Assembly: GCA_012295275.1 (NCBI GenBank)
Contig: CM022672.1
Span: 20,738,894 to 20,802,893 of the forward strand
Direction: 5' to 3'
DNA length: 64,000 nt
From: Chrysomallon squamiferum
Taxonomy: Eukaryota; Mollusca; Gastropoda; Neomphalida; Peltospiridae
A program made the position numbers and the translations under genes. The notes under the pieces are model-generated. The model was not told the DNA's origin and made no database searches. It saw only the letters and a list, made by a program, of their open reading frames with translations. Below are positions 27,025 to 41,463 of this stretch, one piece after another (position 1 is the first letter of the stretch; each line of letters begins with the position of its first letter).

Positions 27025-30000
27025 GATTTTCAGCTAGCTGTATGTCAGATTCTTGGTGTTTGTTAAGAATTACCTTTCCTGGTTTTCTTAGAGCTGGGTT
27101 GGGCACATGAAGTGTGGATAACATCTGAATAACATTGTGTCTGGTTTTCCTGACAGCTGCAGAAGAGGTCCGAGTCAGAAAGAGATTTAGTGGATTCATC
27201 TGGACAACTGCCAGAATACAGACTGTTTTCCACTCTGAAGTAAAAATCAATTCACTCATTAATTACTTAAACAAAATATTTATTTAATAACAAGACATTT
27301 ATGTTCAGAAATGTGTATACATGTATATGTATTTGTACTCTGATGTGTGTGCATATATATGAGTGTCTGTGTGTGTTGTATACCTCCAACTCTTGGAAAA
27401 TTCCACTGGTTCCTTTTCACGACCTTGATAGAGTTTGTTTGTTGACATCATCAGGTCATTGGTTTTGTCACCATCAAAAAATCCACACAGACCCTCTGTC
27501 TGCTTGAAGTCAGTGGGTGCTGCACGGAACCAGACATCAAGGTACGAACCTTGATTAAACCTGCTTGTTCTCACCGTCAAATAGCCACCAGTAGGCAGAG
27601 TTATCTGTAACATTTATATGTCAAAGTTTTCTACATATAGTAACCAGTAGACAGAGTTACCTGTAACATTTATATGTCAACATTTTCTACATATAGTAAT
27701 CAGTAGGCAGAGTTACCTGTAACATTTATATTTCAAAGTTTTCTACATGCAAGTAACCAGCAGGAATTTATATTTGAAATACTTATACAAACAATAACCA
27801 CTAGGCAAAAGTATCTGTGACGTTTACATTTGAAATAGTTATACATAGAGTAATCAGTAGGCAGAATTATCTGTAAGATTTGCATGTGAAATACTTATAA
27901 AAAGTATGCTTGATAGTTACTCTGTATTTCTTTCCATTGTTAAATCTGATAATTCTTGTGCCTGGTGTTAATTCATTGTTCACAAACAAATTCACTGTGA
28001 TGGCTCGTTTCCTCAACACTTTGCCTTGTTTTGGTCCACACTTGTCAATAACAATGACATCATCTCCCGATTTGACAATGATTCCACAGTTACAGGCAGC
28101 TCGGTTATTACACCTTCTGTACAGTGCCCGTACCTGAAGTTTTACGTATTTAAAAAACAATAAATATTAACTTTTCTTTATTAACATTAATAGATTAGCT
28201 ATTTTCATAGAAAATACAGCATACTTATTATTAATTAAATTTATATTTGTAGACATAATGAATTTAACATAAAGACTAGATTATTAAAAAGTTATTTTTT
28301 TTGTTCTTGTTCTAAGCATACATTTTCATTCAGTCACATTTATTTTCTGTTAATCCTTATTGTTTTTAAAATCATCTGTGTAATCCAATCAGTTATAAGA
28401 AAGGTGCAGTTTCTAAAATAATGATGCTAACTTTCTCAAATTCCTTGTTACAATTTGCTTGTAGCTGAGATTCATTTAGTAATTATTTTATGTCATTTAC
28501 AGTCTTCATAATCCCAGTTTAACTAGTAGACTGTAATAGAATTGAAATAATAGATCATTTTTACTGGCAACAATTTGAGATTCACCTCATAAGGAAGTTG
28601 TTTGTGTTTGTACATAACAAACTCGCCCTCTGTGAACACATTGAACATGCGACCATCAAATGTTGTGAAGTGAGGATCTCCAACTGATGAACACAGAGCA
28701 CTGTGATCCTGATCTTTTATAAGTAACTGAAAAAAACATCAACACATCAACTATTTGTATCAACATAGCACTGTGATCCTGATCTTTTATTAGTAACTGA
28801 AAAAACACAAATGCATTAACTATTTGTATCAACACAGTACTGTGATTCTGATCTTTTATTAGTAACTTAATGAAACATCAACACATCAATTATTTCTATC
28901 AGCAAAGAGCACTGTGATATAGTGATCTTTTATCAACATGTCAATGCAGGTTTATCACCATTCATGTTGAAGATGTGAATTTATCTATGATATAAAACAA
29001 AGAAAGTTACATTCAAAAGTATAAAGAGGAGAATTACCTGAACTGTGTCTAGAGAAACTGTTTGCTGTACTTCACCTGACACAATCAGATCAGCTTCAAA
29101 AACTAGCCGGCCATCTTGGTTTCCATCTTTCAGAGAATCAATGGTTGCCATGACTGGGATGATCACACCTGTTTCCCAGTTGTTACTGGTAATCATGGAG
29201 CCACAGAAGGCTGCAGTCCTATTCCCCTGCCACCCAATGAGTAATTGAGGAAACTGGTGGCCATCTGCACAGTGAACTGGTTCACTTTGTTCTAGCAAGT
29301 ATGTTCTGATTTTGATAAAACAGTCTGAGTCTGGACAGAAGAGTCGAGGAGGAAGTGAAGATTTCACTGTGATCAATTGAGATGTTTCACCTTCTGTCAC
29401 AGTCAGTTTTGTTTCACTTAGCTGTTTTAGTAAATGAAAACTAAGTAATTAAATATAGCTTAATAAAAAAAAAAAAAATGTTTTAGTAATATAATCTCAC
29501 ATCAGTAAAAAATGTAAAAATGTTTTAGTTATTAAATATAACCACCACTTAATAAGAAATGTGAAAAAAAGTTAGCTGTAAATAAAATATATTGATACTA
29601 AAGTCTTTTCACAATGAAAAGTGTTATCAGATTTATCTTTCTATTTTTCTATCTTAATAAGCAGAAAGTATTATTATACCGTGAGAGTTGCCATGAAGAG
29701 ATCACTTTTTCTTTCACTACCACGTGTGTTGTTACACTGACTGCTGTAACATGCAGAGACTGAACAAGAGATCTGAAAAATAACAACAACAACTTATGCT
29801 TGTAAATAAAAAATTGAACATTAAAACTGAGTAGTGTGCCAATTCAAATATTTAGCATTCATAATTTATCCATAATAATTATTCAGAAATAGTTCTTTCT
29901 TTATTTAAAATACCTCATAATTAATTTTATCACAAAGCTTCAGTGCTAATGATGTGGATACATACTGAAGATCCAAGGGTCATAACTCCTACTGTTTTCT

Positions 30001-33000
30001 CATCAAGGACACTGACAGTTGTGGTTCCTAATTTTTCCTGGTGTATCTGTGTGGAGTTTACAAACCAGGTGACACGGTATTCCACTCCAGGCAGTGACAG
30101 TGGTTCAAACACACATTTCATATTGACTGTTGTTTTATTCAACACTATTTCTATCTCTGGCTTTGTTTTCAGAGTGGGAGATTCTGTAAGGAAAATATAC
30201 AGCAAACATAATTCAGTGGTTAGAGCAGTGGCTTGACTTGTCATGTTTTTCTGGATAAGTTCTTGAATTATTTCACTATTCTAATCAGTGAGCTTATTTC
30301 ACTCAGTCTTTGTATTATCTCAGTTTACTTAGTTTTTGTATGTGATAGACTATTACCTGAGTTTACTTAGTTTTTGTATGTGAAAGGTTTTACCTGAGTT
30401 CACTTAGTTTTTGTATGTGATAGATTATTGTGTCAGTGCATTGAAATATTGCCAAGAATCTAAAATTGACAAATTGAAAACAAATGTTTAAAGATTACAT
30501 CTTTCTCACCAGTGATGATGTTGAGATCTTTCACCATGCTGTCAGTGCTGTACACAATGGTCCAGCCTTCCATTATAATGTTAGCAAACATCTCATTTAT
30601 AACTGATTTACCAATGTAAAACTTTCCTGGATTTCTGCCACTTGTTTTTCTCTTTATAAACTTGGTTGTCTTCGCAACCACCTGCCCATCCAGCTGAAGC
30701 TGCAGTCCAGTCTGGACACTCCATGAGAACTTGACATCAAAAAACTTGTTAATTTTTATCTTTGTTGTCCTCACTGTCCACTCTTTCATCTTCATGGTTA
30801 CTCTGAGGTAGTGGTTACCTCCCCTGTAGAACATTGCCAAACCATAACCATCACTCACCTCACCTCCACTGCTGAAAACAACAGCTCCCTCAGTCAGCTG
30901 CAAAAACTTGATTTTAAATGAAATAGTGAGGCCATGTTTACACAATTCTGTGTTACCCAGACATTCTGCTGTTCTGTTCCCTAAGTCCACATACTGGTCA
31001 ACTCCATTGAGATAAAGTGCTAACCCACCAGCAGCTCCCTGCACAAGATGAGGGCTTCCAAATACCTTCAGCTTGAATGATGATGTGATGAGCATATTCT
31101 CTGATATCTTGAGGAAAGTCATATGCTGAACTTTGATATCTGAAACTAATCACAAAATATAATCAAACAGACCACTGTATGACTTTCAGTGAATTAGTGA
31201 GTGTATTAAGTGTGTGCATATGTTAGTGAAATGTGTATGTACATTGAAAAAGAAAAGAAACCTACCAGTCAAAGTGGACCATGCATTCTTGTTTTCACTG
31301 ATGTTACAAGTTTGTGTTTGATTCTGTGGATTTGTGAAACCATCTTCATAACATTTTCCATCAACCATACAGATATCTTCCTGTAAATAACAACATTTTT
31401 ATAACATTTCCATCAATCATAAAGATATCTTTCTGTAAACATCAAAAATATTTATAACTTACATGTAAGATGTTTAGACTACAAAAATACATATAGTTCC
31501 AAAAATATATGTATGTACTGACTAAAATGTATGCCTGTACTGGTTACAGTGTAATGATTACAGTGTATGTTATATTGACTAGAGTATATATATGTACTGA
31601 CTACAATATACAGTCAAAACTGGTCAAAAGGTCGCCTGACTATAACAGACATCACAAATACCACTAAAGCATTTTCTTCTTTTAATGACCTGTACAGAAC
31701 TGTCACTTGTCTATAACAACCAGTGGTCACTATTTTTCATGGAGAATCATCAACTGAACCTGATATAACAGTCACAGGATTTCAAAATTTGCAAATTCCA
31801 CTATGTTCTGACAGTCATAAGTGAAAAACAAACTTTCAGTCAATAACATCTCTGACATGATATTACAAAAATCCATGATGTAATTTGACTGGGTTTCAGT
31901 TGTTACAGTTAAGTGTGTTGAAATACTGCATCAGCTAGTCTCAAAATGGGGTAATTTTTAAACATTTGTTTTCTTTGCATGTGGAATGACATGGAAAACA
32001 ATGTAAATAACAATTTTAAAAACCGAACCAAAGCCCTTCCTGTTATTATTTACTAATGTGTTATTTCACACAAAAATATGTGTACTTCTCAGTGACATGG
32101 GTAATATAGACTAAAGAAAAACTAATGTAATGGCCACTTTTGTGAAGTCCAATGGATGGATGTTACAGACAGGTTTAACTGCACGAGTTCTGACTACAGT
32201 GTGTGTGTATACTATAATGTATTGTGTATATATGTGTGTGTGTATGTGTGTGTGTGTTTTTATATGTAAATAAAATGGAGTTTCTAGATAGACTGACCCT
32301 TGCTGTACATCCTTTTGTTTCTGTGCAGGTCTCACAGATGGAAGAGAATTTGATGAACTTGAGAGATTTACTAAACAATGTTCCATCATTGCTCACAGCT
32401 ATCTGATAAATATTCAGATTTGGATCACTGCATGTTACTTGGTCCTCACTGATAAATGTTGCATTTAAAGTCTTAGTATTTCCTTTTCTTTGTAATGATT
32501 TCTGTAAAAAAAAAAAATAATAATAATAATAAAAAAAAAATGAAAATATTAAATATATAGTTTTATAATTTTCTAGATTAAAAAAGTGTAAATAGAATGT
32601 ATTTCCTTTATAATTTTTATATTTATTTGGTGTCTTAAACATTTGTATTAAATATCTCAATTATTATTTTCTTCAGATACGAAGATGTATGATAGTTTGT
32701 GTGGTGGTAACTGATCAGAAAATGAAAGTTTTCCACATCAAACCTAATAAAAGAATCTTACATCCAGCTCAGTGAACTGACAAACCAGAGTCTCAACCTC
32801 AACAAAGCCAAGCCCATAAATGGTGACATCAAAACAGTTGTGTTCGTCGATGTTGCAGAGACTGCCTCCCCTGACAGATAGAAGATTAGGAGGAATGCTT
32901 AGATCAACTGAACAGTCTCCTCCGCCAAATCCTGTTTCACATTCACAGTTACCTGTAAAATAATTACATATCTTTTTACTTCTCTAATAAACTTAAAATA

Positions 33001-36000
33001 CAGCTCTTGAAATACAGTCACTGACAAACTTAAAACAACAAATAAATGTATATTATTGTTGATATCTGACAAAAGAACATAAATGTTCTAATACACAACA
33101 CACTCACATGCACACACACACACACACACACACAAATAGAGGCATATACAGACATACACAAATATATATATATATATATATATATAACAAACTTCTTAAA
33201 CTCATTGACTACTTACAAATAGAGGCAGTGATCACTTACACAGCCACACAATGACTACTTACAGTCACACAATAATGACTTACATACACAGTGACTACTT
33301 ACAATCACACAATAATGACTTACATACACAGTGACTACTTACAATCATCACTTACAAAGTGACACAATGACTACTTACAATCACACAATAATGACTTACA
33401 TACACAGTGACTACTTACAATCATCACTTACAAAGTGACACAATGACTACTTACAATCACACAATAATGACTTACATACACAGTGACTACTTACAATCAC
33501 ACAATAATGACTTACATACACAGTGACTACTTACAAAGTGACACAATGACTACTTACATTCAGTCACACGACTATTTACAATCACACAGTGAGTAGTAAC
33601 TGATATAAAATGGACAGAACTGTAAAAAAAAAAAAAAAAACTTACCTTTTTCACACTTGCCATGTCCAGAGCAGTCATTCATACACAGTGACTACTTACA
33701 ATCACACAATAATGACTTACATACACAGTGACTACTTACAAAGTGACACAATGACTACTTACATTCAGTCACACGACTATTTACAATCACACAGTTAGTA
33801 GTAACTGATATAAAATGGACAGAACTGTAAAAAAAAAAAAAAAACTTACCTTTTTCACACTTGCCATGTCCAGAGCAGTCATTCAGACAGATCTGTTGAA
33901 CAATGAGAGGTAACTGTGGGAATCCATTGTCTCCTTCAATCCACAGCTCTACATTTCTTTCCACAGCAGTCAGACACTGCTCTCTGATGTTTTCCATTGT
34001 CACAGCAACCCAGTCACGGTCTCCCGATATCTGGTAGAAAACACAGAAAAAAAAAACAATTACAAAAATGTAATTTTAGTTTAAAAGATTAAGGAATACA
34101 GCAAACATCTACCAACTGACCACAAGTTTTTGTAATACTGCTAGTTTATATACAAGCTATATGAATATCTGTATGTGATATCAAGTCATAAAATATGAAC
34201 AGTTTAACATGAATCTAAAGTCAGTAATATACTCACAAGAAGATCTTCTGTACACAAGTCTATTGATGACTCAAAGCCAATGTTGATGATGTTTCTGCAC
34301 GTCTTCAGTGTTGATGACATCATTACCTGAGATCGACAGTAATCTTTAGCTTCAAACTCAGTGATACCAACATCAGCAACCTGATTGAAAATATAAGAAA
34401 TATATTCATGCAGATATATAATCATGTGATTAAAATAACATACTTTATTAGAAACACTTTTAAAAAAAAAAAGCCTCATATTTAAATAGAAATCATATAT
34501 TTCTAACATCTTGTAGTATTACCATACACAATTTTTTTTTATTGCTGTAGGTATTTATGTAACTATTATTAATGTTTCAACATATCTTCCTTACAGGTTT
34601 ATCTTTATGTTTATATCATCTGAGTAGACAATAGCAGATAATAACATAACAAGATATAATTTCCTGTTGATGTCACTGGGTTATGTGTACATGAAAATAT
34701 TGTTGTAAGATATACCATGAGTTTACAGTTGATACTATTGTTTTATATAGTAGGATAGACATTGTTATAAAATATACCATATATTTACAGTTGATATTAT
34801 CATGTTATATAGTAATATTAAAATTGTTATAAAATGTATTGTGTGTTTATAATTGATGTTATTGTGTTATACAGTAAGGCAGAAATTGTTATAAAATATA
34901 TCAAATGTTTATAGGTGATAGTATTGTGTTATACAGTAAGACAGACATTGTTATAAAGTATAGAGAAGGAGGGTGTAAGTGGTGCCACAGTGTAAATTGT
35001 GCTACTCCATCTTCAGACTATCTGAGTTGATATGACTTAAAGGTGCTGCCCTCTATTGATTATTCTTAGCATACATTTCTCATGGATGTAGGGAACATGA
35101 GTTTTCTAAAGAATAAAGACGAAAAGTTTGAATTCTGACATCTAAAGTCAATCTAAGGCAAACAGGGTTGTGAATTTCCTTTGTGCTCACTGTTTAGTAT
35201 CCTGAAATCACATATGGTGTACGATAACTAGTTAAGTAGCTATTACTGTATCCTGTTGTTTTCACATCATCTCCATCAGTAAAGATACACTGATCTAATT
35301 AACCAGGAATGGTCAACAAGGTTTATGTTTTGCCAGTGACAATGTGCCATAATACAAATTACCCCACTTTGGTTATGCAAACTCAGTTTGAGGGACTTTA
35401 TTTGAGATGCAGTTGCTGCAGCCTTGGAACAACATCAGGCCTACTGCAAAAAATCTCTGTTAAAAAAATGCTAAAAAACAAACAAATCCCCAACCACCAA
35501 AAATAAAAAAAAGGTAAAGCAGCAGCATAATCAGACAAGACAAGATGTTCTAATTCTGATCCAGAATCAGCTGAATATGATGATGTATCTGCCAATGATG
35601 ACCCATTCACAGAAGTCAAGATAAATTAAAGGATTTTGTTGTGGTGAAAGTTGCAGGAAAGCCAAGCAGTAAGCACTGCATTGCTAGGGTTGATGTTGTA
35701 GATGAAGATGAATTTGAGTTTGTGTTTTTGCAAAACATTGTTAATGCTAAGATGTTTTTTTTTCAAAATTCACAGGGATATCATCTATAAACTTCCTAAG
35801 CCAAAGACTGCTGGGGGAATCTGCACAAAGATCATGCCAACTTGTATTCACATGCAATCATAAAAAAAAAAATGGTAAGTTGCCTCATAAAACACATGTA
35901 GGCTGACATATAGAAAACTGTGAACAACATAATTATATATTTTAGATTTTTTTTTCCCAGAAAACATAGTGATATTATTTTGTAGGTTGAATTTATAATA

Positions 36001-39000
36001 CATGTAGAAAATCTTATCAGTATTCCATATACATTGTAATGTGAGTAAATATGGCACTATATGTCAAGTCTTTTTGATTGCAGTTTCAGTACATTATTAC
36101 TTGCAGGGGCAACATCATAGCATAGCATCTGTGAAAATAGGTTAGAATATTCTACAATCATTCATATGTCCATATTTATAGGGTTTTTTCTGGGATGATT
36201 AGTATAAGTTTTGTATCAGACTTGGTGAAAGTTATGACTGAGTTGTAGAAATATTTTCACCAGAGCTATTGGATTTTGATACCATTACATGTTGGTTCAG
36301 AACCAGGAAAAACTACTGAAAATGTTCTTGTCATGCAATTAACAAATGTTTTACAAGCAATAAACAAATGTGTTATAAACAAAGTGCATGTTATTGCCAG
36401 AACCAGTTCTTTCACATCTTATCCCAAATTGTGCCACTTTACAAAATATTTTCAAACCCCCAACGCACCATTATGAGAAATTCTGTGGTATTAATACTGT
36501 GAAGAAGATTTTGCTGCCTGAGACTCACTATTCATTTTTTGTGGAGATGTTGATTCTTTGGACTCCAGGTCGATCTAACTGGAAAAAAGACACAACTTAC
36601 CCCCTCCTCTCTGACTGTATGTTTACAGCTGATGTTTTTGTATTATAGAAAAAATGTTATAAAATAAAAGATATTTACAACTGATCTTATTGTGTTATAG
36701 AGAAATTGTTATAAAATATTCAGTGTATCTACAACTGATGTTATTGTGTTATAAATTGTTATAAAATATACAGTGTGTTTACAACTTATGATATTGTGTT
36801 ATAGAGAAACTGATATAAAATATACAGTGTGTTTACAACTGTTGTTATAGTGTTATAGAGAAACTGATATAAAATATACAGTGTGTTTACAACTGATGTT
36901 ATTGTTATAGATAAACTGATATAAAATATACAGTTTGTTTACAACTGTTGTTATTGTGTTATAAATTGTGATATAAAATATACAGTGTGTTTACAACTGT
37001 TGTTATTGTGTTATAGAGAAACTGATATAAAATATACAGTGTGTTTACAACTGATGTCATTGTGTTATAAAAACTGTTATAAAATATACAGTGTGTTTAC
37101 AACTGTTGTTATTGTGTTACAGAGAAACTGATATAAAATATACAGTGTGTTTACAACTGATGTTATTGTGTTATAGAGAAACGGATATAAAATATACAGT
37201 GTGTTTACAACTGATGTTATTGTGTTACAGAGAAACTGATATAAAATATACAGTGTGTTTACAACTGATGTTATAGTGTTATAGAGAAACTGATATAAAA
37301 TATACAGTGTGTTTACAACTGATGTTATAGTGTTATAGAGAAACTGATATAAAATATACAGTGTGCATCCAGCTGATGTTGAAAGAGAAGAGAGTGCGAG
37401 GCTGGTCAGACAGACACTTAAGAGGAACACTGGCTGACTTGTCTAGCTTGTCTGTGATGTCTTCACCTGAGCAAACATTGATTATTAATAACATAAATTA
37501 ACAATTTTCTCAATACTGTGAAATTACTGGAAATATATATATATATATATTACTGTTATGTTTGAAAATCACAACTTTCTAACAATTTTCTGCGACTATA
37601 TTTTACTGTTGTTTGAAAATCCCACGACTTTCTAACAGTTCTCTGTGACTATATTTTACTGTTGTTTGAAAATCACTACACTGACAGTTCTCTGTGATTA
37701 GATTTCTACCTTTTCTGCCAACGTATTTGTGTTTGTTACTACAATCACACAGGAAGACATCAAGTCCAGCATCACATATGTTTTCTTCTTCAAAGCCACA
37801 CTGACAGAAAATGGCTTGTTTTTTCTCTGTTGTTGTACAATGCCCATCATACAGTGAATCAGCTGAATTTACTCTACAAATAAAACTCAGCTGTGTAAAC
37901 CATGTAATGTATAGACAGTTTCATATTAACATTCTCAAACAATATCATTTAGTTTTGTTCATATATATATATATACATTATCTGTAAATATGTATATGTA
38001 AATGTGTTGTTTGTATTTGTATACATGAGTTGTCCATGTCTGCCTATGATTCACCATATTGGTGAGAACAGTATCACCAACAGTAAATATCTATTTTACC
38101 TCCAGCTACTACTGAACTTGTCTGGAAGTTTCCCTGTCTCTGTGGAATAAATTCCATCTCTTTGGAGCAGATCGTCTTCCTTGTTTCCATTGAAAGTCCC
38201 ACACAAACCTGACAACATATATAAACTCAATTCAATCACATTAAATATAAATATAAACTGAAAATACAAACAAACCTCACAACAAAAATAAACACAAAAA
38301 CTGTAAAACATAATAGAAATACAAAACAACAATTAAACACAAAATTCAGTAAACAATATACGTATTTAAAGTGACACATAAACAAAACATGAAAACTAAT
38401 ACATAACAAGCTTCTTAATTGTGTAGTTCAGATTTATATATATATTTATATATTTTTTAATTATACTGATAATTCCAGAATTATCTTAATGCTGAGACAG
38501 ATTAAGTTTAGAATTGTGCCATAAACATAATATCATGTTTAAAATTATGGTAAAAGGACAGAGTTCAGTCTAAAAGTATGTTAAGAGCAGAGTGTTGAGT
38601 TTTTAATTATTTTAATGCTGAAATTTTAAGATTACAATTATTTTAAGAGCACTGTGTTTAGTTTAGAATCATGTTAGAGATGAAGTGTTACATTTAGATT
38701 TATGTTAAAGGTAAAATGTTAATTCTAGAACTATGTTCATGATGAAGTGTCAGATTTAGGATTTGTTTATGGGTGAAGTGATAAATTTAGAAAATCACCC
38801 TCTGTCTGGTTGAAGTCAGCAGATGAAGCAGTAAACCAGATATTGATGAAATTCTTTAGTTGTCCTCTTGTCTGAACCTGCACTTTAATCTCATCTCCAT
38901 TGGGAAGAAAAATCTGAAATTCATAATTAACATTTCAAAGCTGTAACATGACAGTTAGTTTTGTGGATTTACATACAATTTTCATGAAATTATTTTAAAA

Positions 39001-41424
39001 GATTAATTTTTTTTTTTATAGTTTTTTTTTTAATATGCTTTGAATTATTGCTGACAGAATTTTCAGTACTCACTGTATTTTTTTATTATATCATGTCAGT
39101 ATGTTCAGTACAGTGTATTTTACGTCATGTCAGCATGTTTAATACTCACTGTGTATTTTCCACCTTGAGATCTGTATATGTTGAAGCCAGGTGTGAGATC
39201 TCCATTTTTGTACAAAACAATACTCATAGGCTGCGTTTTACCCTCTGTACCACGATTTGGTCCACACTTGTCAATCACCACAACATCATCATCTACACGG
39301 ACAGCAACAGCACAGTTACATGTTGCCCTCCAACCACATTTGCGATAAAATGTGTGCACCTGTAAAGTCAAATCACAGTTGGAAAAAGACGAGTGCAAGA
39401 GATAAACTATAAAACATGTTATATTGAAGTATTTAGTGGTTAGATAAATGACTGTATTTCAAAGTGATTGATGTTTCAATACTCACATTGTAAGGTAGAT
39501 TTTTATGATTGATATTTTGATACAGCATAAAGTAGAGTTTTGTGATTGATGTTTCAATACTTAGAACATAAGGTACAGGTTTGTGATTGATGTTTTGATA
39601 CTTTAAGTGTAAGGTAGATTTTTGTAACACGTTTTGATTCTTAGAGTTTTGTGATAATGTTTTGATACAACATAAGGTAGAGTTTTGTGTCGACATTTTG
39701 ATACTTTCAGTAGAGTTTTGTGTCGACATTTTGATACTTACAGCATAAGGTAGAGTTTTGTGTTGATATAAAACAAATTCTCCCTCAAAGAAGTTGTCGT
39801 AGTGCCTATAACAGAAAACTAATTATTAAAAACAAAATGTGTAAAGAGTTCTTAGAAACAATACATTAATAATTTATATCTTGTTGAAAAATAAATTATA
39901 TAATAATACAAAATGGCATATAATATACATATTTGTTTTTATTTCTATGATATTATTTCTATAATTGTTATTATAAACTATTCTAAATCAAAGTTCAAGA
40001 TAATAGTATAACATCAAGGGTAAATAACACATCCATTGACCTACATAACTCACCTGCCATCAAATGTTGTAATGTGTGGATCATTAACTGACATGCAGGT
40101 TGAATCTTTGTCTCTGTCCTTCACCACCAACTGAAATTCATTAAATACAAATTTTATCAATAACTTCCTTATTATTATTTATTTTATTTCTTAGTGAAGT
40201 AAAATATTAATATCTTATTCAGCAGAAACAAGTAATGTTTAAAAAGACAACAACAGAGACTGATTAAGCCTAAGAAAGTAATTTGTTTACCTTGACTGAC
40301 CCAATGTCAATTTTGCTGTTCCAGGAGACAGAAGTGAACTGAGCCGACAGCTCGACAGACTGAGTCTGATCTCTGTCTTGCAGAGAGTCAACCACACCCT
40401 TCACCTGAATGATGTGAGTTACATTCCATGATTCTCGGCTCACAGAAACACCACAGAAAGGAGAATCTGTATTTTCTGACTGCCACATAACAACAGCCTG
40501 AGGAATGATTCGTCCATCATAACATCTGTGTTGTTTGGCAGACCTGATCTGAGCATACAGACGCACTGTGCAGTTGTCACGGTCATCCACTGGACATAAC
40601 AAGTGAGGTGGGATGTTTGTTTTAATCTTTATCTCACCAATGAAAGAACCCTCAAACACAGTCAAAGACTCTGTCAGTACCTGTATCAACAAAGAAGGAA
40701 ATAAAATAAATAGCCAGTCATATTACTTTAGCATCTCAAAATGTATAAAAAAAAATGTTCAGGCAACATATCTACTCAAATTCAAAGGTAAACTATGATG
40801 TTTCCAGAATTCTTTGTGAAATAAGAGATCTGCAACAATCCAAAGCAAATGGAGATATTACCTGGAATCCAAGTGAGATGGATTTGCTGTGAGATGGATC
40901 TCCCCAAGTGGTGTCACAATTATCAGTAAGACAGGCAGACACAGAGCAGAACATCTGTAATACAAATGATATTTAATTAGATCAGTAATTACTATGTTGT
41001 TTATAATACTGTCTTCACGCTGCTTAATCTTAAATTTATGAAACATACACAAAATTACATTGATCTTAATATTTAACACAAAATACCCTAAACTGGTTCA
41101 TATGCTGTAATATAAGTGTTTTCAGATGCATGGACAAACAGACAGTAAAGAAAAATAAACAAGTTATGCAGTACCTTTGAACCCTGTTGTTGATTTCTGA
41201 AAGAATCTTCTGTCAAGTAGAATGTGTCAGTAGATGTTATTGTCTTCTCACTGATAGTGATGTCATCAATGACAAAGGAAATGTTGTACATAATATCATA
41301 GCCTTTCAGAGGTTCAAATTCGCATACAAAGTAGGATTTCCCTGTTTCATTGATGTAAGTATTCAGCACTGGTTCTTTAGACAGCTTGGGATATCCTGAG
41401 TAAGTAAGTAAGTATGTAAGTAAG

Positions 41425-41463
<39 letters not shown>

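Noticed and set aside
29914-30183. Longer form of the unit 4 Ig-like exon ending at the donor near 29,913, which would need a frameshift
   Set aside because: The nearer donor TTCA|GTATGT at 29,966 keeps phase 0, gives a length like the other units and needs no frameshift.
33200-33540. Regular direct repeats that might suggest a CRISPR-like array
   Set aside because: Eukaryotic intron, no unique spacers of constant length, and units change gradually as in a minisatellite.
37077-37430. 117-codon minus-strand frame with LYILYQFLYNTITSVVNT repeats
   Set aside because: The 54-bp array translated; only its first part (37466-37360, in another frame) is exon.
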